NCBI GenBank assembly: GCA_900550445.1
Contig: URSF01000037.1
Location: 1-20,789 of the forward strand
Direction: 5' to 3'
From: an uncultured Rhodospirillaceae bacterium
GTDB lineage: Bacteria > Pseudomonadota > Alphaproteobacteria > CAAGCB01 > CAG-977
Length of the DNA: 20,789 bases
Positions 14,803 through 20,789 of the stretch are shown here, piece after piece. Made by a program: the position numbers and the translations under genes. The notes beneath the pieces are model-generated. The model was not told where the DNA came from. It did no database searches and saw only the letters and a program-made list of their open reading frames with translations. Every line of letters begins with the position of its first letter. The first letter of the stretch is position 1.

Positions 14803-14822
14803 GGAAAGGGGAGGAAATAATC

Positions 14823-15872
14823 ATGAAGAAATGTCTTTTAATCCTTGCCGCTTTCTTGTTGACGCCGTCAACCGGGGCGGCCGAAACGGTATTTAATGAT
14901 GCCGCAACGTTCGTTGTTGCCAAAGCTGTTAAGCTGGGGCGCGGAAAATCAGCTTTTTCTTCGCAAAACGGCGCTTTGGGAGCAAATCAGGGAGCAACAA
15001 AAATTGATGACGGTTCCTGCAAGGCTTCGTCTGACTGCGAAAAAGGACAAAAATGTTCCAATAAACAATGCGTCGCCTGCGCTGATGGCGAAAAATGCGA
15101 TACCTGTCCGACGAATTATGTCGGTAACGGTAAAGGCGGTTGTCGTATTCAGTGCATTAAAGGTCAGGCTGACTGCGAATTGTGCACCAGGGGACAAGTC
15201 TATGACGGTACAAAATGCCGTCTGCCTTGTGACGGCGTAACCTGTCCGTCGGGAACAACCTGTCAGAACGGCACAACGTCCGCCTGCTGCGTGCCCGATG
15301 AAAAAAAATGTACTGTCGCCAACTGCAGCAACTGCAATACGGTTACGGGACAATGCGAAGGGTGCGCGTCCGGTTACAGCGCTCTGTTTTCGTTTGATAC
15401 CGGCGGGATAATAGATTGTGTGAAATTAACGAGAACATGTTTAACCGGTCAGTATAACGACGGCAACAACAACTGTCTGGCCTGCGCAAACGGATCGAAA
15501 TGCAACACCTGTCCGTCTGCGACGCCATATTGGTGTTCCAGTTCAAACAGTTGTTCGGCCAGCGCTTCATGTAATTCCTGTTCGTCTGATTCGGATTGCA
15601 CGGTATCCAGCGGATACGCCTGTGTGTCGGGAAAATGCACGAAGAAATGTTCATCGTCTTCTTTGCCCTATTGGTGTTCTGTCAAGTCGTCATGTACGGC
15701 TTCCGCCGCCGCCTGCCGGAATTTAAATCTGAATCTTGCCGGCGACTGTTATCAGCCGACGGAAGCGGAACGTTGTAATTGTTCGGGCAACAAAACGATT
15801 AATCAAACGTTACAGACAAAATTAATGTGCGCCGTAGAACGTATAGAAGCGTGTGATTGTAGTTTTTATTAA
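14823..15872 (+). CDS. Second secreted Cys-rich protein
   Basis: A 349-residue product with 46 cysteines. The N-terminus is a Sec signal peptide (KKCLLILAAFLLTP, cleavage probably near TGAAE). The body repeats CxxC-type units: CxSSDCEKGQKC, CADGEKCDTCP, CSNCNTVTGQCEGCASGY, CANGSKCNTCPS, and a duplicated LPYWCS/TPYWCS block near residues 230 and 280. It ends in a different module (AERCNCSGNKTINQ to ECDCSFY, written here in outline). It has no poly-Gly tract. A strong ribosome site (GGAAAGGGGAGG) fills the 20-nt gap after the first Cys-rich gene, so both are on one transcript ended by the terminator downstream. The repeat style matches its neighbour, suggesting an ancient duplication with divergence. 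Function unknown. Confidence 0.85.
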   Translation: MKKCLLILAAFLLTPSTGAAETVFNDAATFVVAKAVKLGRGKSAFSSQNGALGANQGATKIDDGSCKASSDCEKGQKCSNKQCVACADGEKCDTCPTNYVGNGKGGCRIQCIKGQADCELCTRGQVYDGTKCRLPCDGVTCPSGTTCQNGTTSACCVPDEKKCTVANCSNCNTVTGQCEGCASGYSALFSFDTGGIIDCVKLTRTCLTGQYNDGNNNCLACANGSKCNTCPSATPYWCSSSNSCSASASCNSCSSDSDCTVSSGYACVSGKCTKKCSSSSLPYWCSVKSSCTASAAACRNLNLNLAGDCYQPTEAERCNCSGNKTINQTLQTKLMCAVERIEACDCSFY

Positions 15873-15887
15873 TTCTGTTTGTTAACG

Positions 15888-15919
15888 AAAACGGGCGGAA
15901 AATTCCGCCCGTTTTTTTT
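15888..15919 (+). terminator. Strong intrinsic terminator of the Cys-rich operon
   Basis: A perfect inverted repeat AAAACGGGCGGAA (15888-15900) / TTCCGCCCGTTTT (15903-15915) has a 2-nt gap (functionally a 4-nt loop) and a continuous T run to 15919. It lies 15 nt after the second Cys-rich stop. Confidence 0.95.
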
Positions 15920-15996
15920 GCGGGAAATTTCAAAACTTGAAAACATTCGCCGAACTTTATATTCTTGCCTGAAACTGTTCTGGCGGAGTGTTCGGC

Positions 15997-17460
15997 ATGA
16001 AATCAAAGGCAACGGCTTTTTTCCTGACCGCGCTTGTTTTATATATTTTTCAAGGCGGGTTTATAACATACAGTTCCTGGTTTAATATTCATGCGGATAA
16101 ACCTGTCGAAGCGCTCTTTAAATATGAAAATGAACGAGGAATATTCAGAATTTATCAGGAAAAAGGCGAGGCCGGTTTTATTTCTTTTCCCGTTTCGGAT
16201 AAAAAAATCGTCGGTTTTTGGCTGAATATTACCGGCGATGCAAAAATTAACGCCGTTCAGTTCAGCGGCAGGGAAGAAAGATTTTTTCCCGTCCAAGGCG
16301 ATTTTTCCAAGCTTGAAATTCCGCTGGAAAGCCGTTTTAAAGTTGATTTTCTGAAACTGACTATTATCAGCGGCCTGTCTTTTTACTTTTTTTGTTTTTG
16401 TATAAATGTTTTTTCCGGCGGAAAGATTTTATATCCTGAAAAAATTCCTCAATTCAAAAGTATTGAATTTTTAAGAGTTATTTTTACTCTGGCCATTGTG
16501 TATCACCATATCGGCGATACTTTGGGGTATGAGAGCCAGGCTTGGCTGTCCGTCGAGTTTTTCTTTATTTTGTCCGGTTTTTTCCTGTTGTTTCGTCTGT
16601 ACCCCGGGGATACGATTGCTTTTATCAAACAAAAGCTGATCCGTTTCTGGCCGTTGCTGCTGTTCGGTTCCTTGATCTGCTGCCTGTTTGAAAAAGAAGT
16701 ATCGCCGGCCGGCATATTGTCTGAAGTCCTTTTCTTGTCGGGCAGCGGCTTTTATTGGCAGCACGGTTATAATCCGCCGTCATGGTATGTCTGTACTCTG
16801 TTCTGGGTTCTGTTGTTTTATTTTTATCTGATAAAAACACAGAAAAGGGAAAACGCCGATCTGATTATCGGTTTGATATGCTTTTTTTCCTATGCGGCCC
16901 TGACCCGTATCGGTTTCGGGCGGCTGTGGGATACGCTGGACGGAATAGGATCAATGATTCCTTTGGGAATGCTGCGCGCCGCCGCCGGCGTCGGCTCCGG
17001 GTATTTTCTGGCGCGGCTGTATCAAAAACGGGAAAAAAATTCATGCGGGGAAAATCTGTCGGACAGGCTGTTCTTTACGGCCGCGGAAACCGCCGCCTTG
17101 TTTTATGCGCTGTGGGCTTTGTTTTTTCAGCGACCGTATCCGGAAAATAATATTTTTTCCGTTATTTCTTTTGTCCTGCTGATTTTTTTATTTGTATGCG
17201 GACGGGGATATGTTTCGCGCTTTTTGGACAAAGCCGTTTTTGCCCGGGCCGGCCGGTATTGTTTCGCCGTTTTTATGACGCACAGCTTTATTACCCGTAA
17301 CCTTTTGACGCTGGTAAGGAATCAATACCCGGACCTGGTTATGCGCCATGTCCCGTATACGGTTGCGCTGACAATACTGGCGGCGTGTCTGGCCGGGATC
17401 GCCTTTCATTACATAATTGAAATCCCGTGGGGCAGGGCGTTGAAACGGTATCTGAGATAA
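15997..17460 (+). CDS. Membrane acyltransferase (acyltransferase-3 family) with N-terminal extracytoplasmic domain
   Basis: A 487-residue polytopic inner-membrane protein. The ATG at 15997 has GGCGGAG 8 nt upstream; a GTG at 15988 is the alternative start. One membrane helix (residues about 6-24) is followed by about 100 residues with a beta-rich look, probably periplasmic, then a second helix. The acyltransferase-3 domain starts near residue 153: SIEFLRVIFTLAIVYHH carries the family Arg (R160) and His (H170), and VEFFFILSGFFLLFRL is the second signature. About eight further hydrophobic helices follow. Family members transfer acetyl or other acyl groups to polysaccharides or lipids at the envelope. 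The target here is unknown; the rhamnose pathway nearby makes a surface glycan plausible but this is inference. It follows the terminator of the Cys-rich operon, so it is transcribed separately. Confidence 0.85.
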   Translation: MKSKATAFFLTALVLYIFQGGFITYSSWFNIHADKPVEALFKYENERGIFRIYQEKGEAGFISFPVSDKKIVGFWLNITGDAKINAVQFSGREERFFPVQGDFSKLEIPLESRFKVDFLKLTIISGLSFYFFCFCINVFSGGKILYPEKIPQFKSIEFLRVIFTLAIVYHHIGDTLGYESQAWLSVEFFFILSGFFLLFRLYPGDTIAFIKQKLIRFWPLLLFGSLICCLFEKEVSPAGILSEVLFLSGSGFYWQHGYNPPSWYVCTLFWVLLFYFYLIKTQKRENADLIIGLICFFSYAALTRIGFGRLWDTLDGIGSMIPLGMLRAAAGVGSGYFLARLYQKREKNSCGENLSDRLFFTAAETAALFYALWALFFQRPYPENNIFSVISFVLLIFLFVCGRGYVSRFLDKAVFARAGRYCFAVFMTHSFITRNLLTLVRNQYPDLVMRHVPYTVALTILAACLAGIAFHYIIEIPWGRALKRYLR

Positions 17461-17572
17461 CTGAAAAGAAATACGGTTGTTTGACGGTTCGATACCGGCG
17501 GATCGGATATTTTCCTTTTCGTTAAAAAATCTTGAAAAAAGCGTTTATTTCCCTTGACTCTTTAAAGGGTTT

Positions 17573-17601
17573 TTGCGACTATGCACTGCCTAAAGTATAG
17601 A
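17573..17601 (+). promoter_or_regulatory. Candidate promoter of the str operon
   Basis: TTGCGA (17573-17578, 4 of 6) and TATAGA (17596-17601, 4 of 6) have a 17-bp spacer. A second -35-like TTGACT lies at 17554-17559 with no well-spaced -10. Both are about 150-200 nt upstream of rpsL. The 294-nt gap 17461-17754 otherwise holds only the hairpin listed next. Confidence 0.4.
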
Positions 17602-17650
17602 AAAACAGGGATTTTTATCTGCTTTTTTATTTTTTTAGACAGGGAAAAAC

Positions 17651-17671
17651 CGGCGGTTTTCCGCCGTTTTT
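17651..17671 (+). terminator. Terminator-like hairpin in the rpsL leader
   Basis: CGGCGG-TTTT-CCGCCG is a perfect 6-bp GC stem followed by five T residues, the form of an intrinsic terminator. Upstream A5 could extend the stem past a bulged C. It sits downstream of the candidate str promoter and 83 nt before rpsL. It either ends readthrough from the acyltransferase gene (if the real promoter lies further on) or acts as an attenuator. Confidence 0.55.
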
Positions 17672-17754
17672 ATGTGTTTTAGCTTTTCGGTTCGGCCGCA
17701 GAGGTCGGAATCGAGTAAGTGTGTTGTAACGGTTAGATAGGAAAGAGGAATTTA

Positions 17755-18126
17755 ATGCCTACAATTAACCAATTAATTCGCAGTCCGCGTAAACCGCGCG
17801 TCAAGCGTAATAAAGCTCCCGCTCTGCAGGCCTGCCCGCAAAAACGCGGCGTTTGCACGCGTGTTTATACCACGACTCCGAAAAAGCCGAACTCCGCTTT
17901 GCGTAAAGTAGCGCGTGTTCGTTTGACCAACAGTGCTGAAGTATTAAGCTATATTCCGGGTGAAGGTCACAATCTGCAGGAACACTCCGTTGTTCTGATC
18001 CGCGGCGGCCGTGTCAAAGACTTGCCGGGCGTTCGTTACCACATCATTCGCGGTACGCTGGATACTCAAGGCGTTTCCACGCGTCGTCAGAGCCGTTCTC
18101 TGTACGGTGCCAAACGTCCTAAATAA
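17755..18126 (+). CDS. rpsL: 30S ribosomal protein S12
   Basis: A 123-residue S12 of standard bacterial length, a decoding-centre protein of the small subunit. The family hallmark TTTPKKPNSALRK contains K43 and K44, and GGRVKDLPGVRYH contains K88 and D89. These are the wild-type residues at the positions where streptomycin-resistance substitutions occur, so the allele is predicted sensitive at this gene. D89 is the usual RimO methylthiolation site. AGGAAAGAGG precedes the ATG. It is the first gene of the str operon, 18 nt before rpsG. Confidence 0.99.
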   Translation: MPTINQLIRSPRKPRVKRNKAPALQACPQKRGVCTRVYTTTPKKPNSALRKVARVRLTNSAEVLSYIPGEGHNLQEHSVVLIRGGRVKDLPGVRYHIIRGTLDTQGVSTRRQSRSLYGAKRPK

Positions 18127-18144
18127 TAGAAAAGGAAAGATATT

Positions 18145-18615
18145 ATGTCTCGTCGTCACGCTGCAGAAAAACGTGAAATTGTACCCGACGCCAAATACGG
18201 CGACGTGGTTGTTGCTAAATTTATGAACTGCGTCATGCTTCACGGCGCAAAAGCGACCGCCGAAAAAATCGTTTACGGCGCGCTGGATCGTGTTGCTGAA
18301 AAAACAAAGCAGGAACCTCTGAAAGCTTTTAACGAAGCTTTGGACAACGTCAAACCGGCCGTTGAAGTCCGCTCCCGCCGCGTCGGCGGTGCGACCTATC
18401 AGGTCCCGGTCGAAGTCCGCCCCGACAGAAAACAGGCGCTGGCAATCCGCTGGATTATCGCCGCCGCCCGTAACCGTTCCGAACAGACAATGGAACAGCG
18501 TCTGGCCGGCGAATTTCTGGACGCTCTGGCCAACAAAGGTGCCGCTGTCCGTAAACGTGAAGAAACCCATCGTATGGCAGAAGCTAACAAAGCTTTCTCG
18601 CATTACCGTTGGTAA
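18145..18615 (+). CDS. rpsG: 30S ribosomal protein S7
   Basis: A 156-residue S7, which binds the 3' major domain of 16S rRNA and starts assembly of the 30S head. It begins MSRRHAAEKREIVPDAKYGD and has FMNCVMLHGAKATAEKIVYGALD and the S7 signature around RRVGGATYQVPVEV. GSxxKR-type C-terminal residues are replaced by the common short alphaproteobacterial end KAFSHYRW. AAGGAAAG precedes the ATG at 18145. It sits between rpsL and fusA in the canonical str order; in E. coli S7 is the translational repressor of this operon, but no repressor target was identified here. Confidence 0.99.
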   Translation: MSRRHAAEKREIVPDAKYGDVVVAKFMNCVMLHGAKATAEKIVYGALDRVAEKTKQEPLKAFNEALDNVKPAVEVRSRRVGGATYQVPVEVRPDRKQALAIRWIIAAARNRSEQTMEQRLAGEFLDALANKGAAVRKREETHRMAEANKAFSHYRW

Positions 18616-18646
18616 TAACTGAAGATTTTAGAGAAGGTTTTAAATA

Positions 18647-20722
18647 ATGGCTCGCTCTACTCCCATTGAAAAATATCGCAATATCGGCATTATGGCGCAC
18701 ATTGACGCCGGTAAAACGACAACGACCGAACGTATTCTGTACTATACGGGAAAGTCCCATAAAATCGGCGAAGTTCATGACGGCGCCGCAACAATGGACT
18801 TTATGGTTCAGGAACAGGAACGCGGTATTACAATTCAGTCCGCGGCGACAACCTGTTTTTGGAGAGATCACCGCCTGAACATCATCGACACCCCGGGGCA
18901 CGTTGACTTCACTGTCGAAGTCGAACGTTCTTTGCGCGTTCTGGACGGCGCTGTCGCCGTTTTTGACGGCGTCGCCGGTGTTGAACCGCAGTCCGAAACT
19001 GTTTGGCGTCAGGCGGATAAGTATAAGGTTCCCCGTATTTGCTTTGTCAATAAAATGGATCGTATCGGCGCTAATTTTCTGCGCGCTGTCGGCATGATCA
19101 AAGAACGTCTGGGGGCTACTCCGATCGTTATGACGCTGCCGATCGGTGCCGAAGCTGATTTCGCCGGTGTGGTCGATGTTCTGCGCAAACGCGCGATTAT
19201 CTGGAACGGTGAACATCTGGGCGCTGAATTCAGCTATGAAGACGTTCCAGCCGATTTGAAAGAACTGACCGATAAATACCATGCGGAATTGGTCGAAACT
19301 GTTGTCGAACAGGACGATCAGGCAATGGAAGATTATCTGGAAGGCAAAGAAATTCCTTTGGAAACGTTGCAGAAATGCATTCGTAAAGGGACCATTTCCA
19401 TGAGCTTTGTCCCCGTTTTGTGCGGTTCTTCCTTTAAAAATAAAGGGGTGCAGCCGATGTTGGACGCTGTTGTTGATTATCTTCCTTCTCCGGTGGATAT
19501 TCCTGCCGTTAAATGCACGAATTTAAAAGGGGAAGAAGTTATCCGTCACGCTTCCGACAGTGAACCTTTGGCTGCTTTGGCGTTCAAGATTATGAACGAT
19601 CCGTTTGTCGGTTCCTTGACGTTTGCCCGTATTTATTCGGGAACGATGACCGCCGGCTCATATGTTCTGAACTCTGTTAAAGACAAAAAAGAACGTATCG
19701 GTCGTATGCTGCTGATGCATGCAAACCATCGCGAAGAAATCAAAGAAGCCAATGCCGGTGATATTATTGCTTTGGTCGGTCTGAAAGAAACAACGACAGG
19801 TGAAACGCTGTGTGCTGAAAATGCACCGGTCATTTTGGAAAAGATGGAATTCCCTGATCCCGTTATCGAAGTTGCCGTTGAACCGAAAACAAAGGCCGAC
19901 GTCGAAAAAATGGGGCTGGCTTTGAACCGTCTGGCGATGGAAGATCCTTCTTTCCGTGTTTCTTCCGACAATGAAAGCGGACAGACAATTATTAAAGGTA
20001 TGGGTGAACTGCATCTGGAAATTATTGTCGACCGTTTGAAACGCGAATTTAAAGTGGACGCAAATGTCGGCGCCCCGCAGGTTGCTTATCGCGAAACGAT
20101 TTCTCAACCGTATGAGATTGACTATACGCATAAGAAACAGTCCGGCGGTTCTGGTCAGTTTGCCCGCGTTAAAATTCGCTTTGAACCGTTGGAACCGGGT
20201 TCGGGATTCGTTTTTGAAAACACCGTTGTCGGCGGTAACGTTCCCAAAGAATATATTCCCGGTGTTGAAAAAGGTTTGCGTGCTGCTTTGGAAACGGGCG
20301 TAATTGCCGGCTTCCCCTGCACAGACTTTAAAGCAAACTTGTTTGATGGTGCATACCATGACGTCGACTCTTCGACGATGGCGTTTGAAATTGCGGCCCG
20401 CGCGGCTTTCCGCGAAGGAATCGCAAAAGCAAAACCCAAGCTGTTGGAACCGATTATGAAAGTGGAAGTCGTAACGCCCGAAGATTATATGGGCGACATT
20501 ATCGGCGATTTAAACAGCCGCCGCGGTCAGGTCGCAGGTATGGATCAGCGCGGGAATGCTCGTGTAATTGATGCGACTGTTCCTCTGTCCGCCATGTTCG
20601 GATATGTGAACACGCTTCGTTCCATGAGCCAAGGCCGCGCGCAGTACTCGATGGTGTTTTCACACTATGCGGAAGTACCGCAGAACGTTGCAGATGAAAT
20701 TAAAGCCAAAATGGCTGGTTAA
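18647..20722 (+). CDS. fusA: Elongation factor G
   Basis: A 691-residue translocase GTPase that drives tRNA-mRNA movement through the ribosome and, with RRF, recycling. GTPase motifs: G1 AHIDAGKT (17-24), switch I RGITI (59-63), G3 DTPGH (81-85) and G4 NKMD (135-138), with G5 in CGSSFKN. Domain IV and V blocks are present (GSGFVFENTVVGGNVPKEY, DSSTMAFEIAARAAF, EPIMKVEVVTPEDYMGDIIGDLNSRRG in part). The length and order are those of the single canonical bacterial EF-G. GAGAAGG precedes the ATG. It starts 31 nt after rpsG and ends 19 nt before the tuf start. Confidence 0.99.
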   Translation: MARSTPIEKYRNIGIMAHIDAGKTTTTERILYYTGKSHKIGEVHDGAATMDFMVQEQERGITIQSAATTCFWRDHRLNIIDTPGHVDFTVEVERSLRVLDGAVAVFDGVAGVEPQSETVWRQADKYKVPRICFVNKMDRIGANFLRAVGMIKERLGATPIVMTLPIGAEADFAGVVDVLRKRAIIWNGEHLGAEFSYEDVPADLKELTDKYHAELVETVVEQDDQAMEDYLEGKEIPLETLQKCIRKGTISMSFVPVLCGSSFKNKGVQPMLDAVVDYLPSPVDIPAVKCTNLKGEEVIRHASDSEPLAALAFKIMNDPFVGSLTFARIYSGTMTAGSYVLNSVKDKKERIGRMLLMHANHREEIKEANAGDIIALVGLKETTTGETLCAENAPVILEKMEFPDPVIEVAVEPKTKADVEKMGLALNRLAMEDPSFRVSSDNESGQTIIKGMGELHLEIIVDRLKREFKVDANVGAPQVAYRETISQPYEIDYTHKKQSGGSGQFARVKIRFEPLEPGSGFVFENTVVGGNVPKEYIPGVEKGLRAALETGVIAGFPCTDFKANLFDGAYHDVDSSTMAFEIAARAAFREGIAKAKPKLLEPIMKVEVVTPEDYMGDIIGDLNSRRGQVAGMDQRGNARVIDATVPLSAMFGYVNTLRSMSQGRAQYSMVFSHYAEVPQNVADEIKAKMAG

Positions 20723-20741
20723 GAATTTGGAGTTTTAAGAA

Positions 20742-20789
20742 ATGGCAAAAGAGAAGTTTGAGAGAACGAAGCCGCATTGCAATATCGGC
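20742..20789 (+). CDS. tuf: Elongation factor Tu, first 16 codons (truncated by window edge)
   Basis: The frame MAKEKFERTKPHCNIG matches the N-terminus of EF-Tu (E. coli form SKEKFERTKPHVNVG). A GGAG at 20729-20732 lies 9 nt upstream of the ATG. Position directly after fusA is the canonical str-operon place for tuf. Only 48 bases are visible. Confidence 0.95.
   Translation, partial: MAKEKFERTKPHCNIG

Noticed and set aside
17944..18603. Long minus-strand frame (219 codons) opposite rpsL and rpsG
   Set aside because: It lies entirely antisense to two certain ribosomal protein genes, has a low-complexity Phe/Asn/Arg composition and resembles no family; a codon-bias shadow.
19658..20359. Long minus-strand frame (233 codons) opposite fusA
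   Set aside because: Antisense to EF-G throughout, with the same shadow composition and no ribosome site considered convincing.

Overview
The window looks like a chromosomal segment of a Gram-negative bacterium, most likely an alphaproteobacterium. The basis is the rpsL-rpsG-fusA-tuf order, the alphaproteobacterial look of EF-G and S12, and Sec-type secreted proteins. The abundance of Cys-rich surface-type proteins would suit a host- or gut-associated lineage. That assignment is inference from remembered family sequences; no search was run. No tRNA, rRNA, CRISPR array or insertion sequence was seen.

Layout, left to right. (1) 1-2493, minus strand: the N-terminal 476 codons of an unrecognised protein that runs off the left edge, preceded by a short GltD/PreT-like flavoprotein with eroded cofactor motifs. 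(2) 2694-6682, plus strand: a tight dTDP-L-rhamnose operon in the order rfbA-rfbC-rfbD-rfbB, followed 2 nt later by a BPL_N/class-I amidotransferase-like protein. (3) 6693-9665: a strong promoter, a leader of about 220 nt, a P2A Ca2+-type P-ATPase and an intrinsic terminator. (4) 9689-13258: a promoter, a GlgX-type glycogen debranching enzyme and, 11 nt downstream, an HEARH-containing putative metallopeptidase. A GNAT acetyltransferase converges on it tail to tail with a 1-nt gap. (5) 13843-15919: a near-consensus promoter, about 240 nt of highly structured RNA, two secreted Cys-rich (furin-like/VSP-like) proteins and a perfect intrinsic terminator. (6) 15997-17460: a membrane acyltransferase-3 protein. 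(7) 17573-20789: the str operon rpsL-rpsG-fusA-tuf (tuf truncated by the window edge), with a terminator-like hairpin in its leader.

How the parts fit: the rhamnose operon supplies dTDP-L-rhamnose for surface polysaccharide, and the acyltransferase could decorate envelope polysaccharide. The Cys-rich pair are predicted exported proteins needing disulfide formation. The most unusual element is the RNA upstream of that pair (13878-14118). Its 5' and 3' arms can pair over about 30 bp, it encloses further helices, and its 3' end can alternatively fold into a hairpin that covers the Shine-Dalgarno of the first Cys-rich gene. That is the expected shape of an undescribed translational riboswitch or RNA regulator; a 6S-like small RNA is the main alternative.
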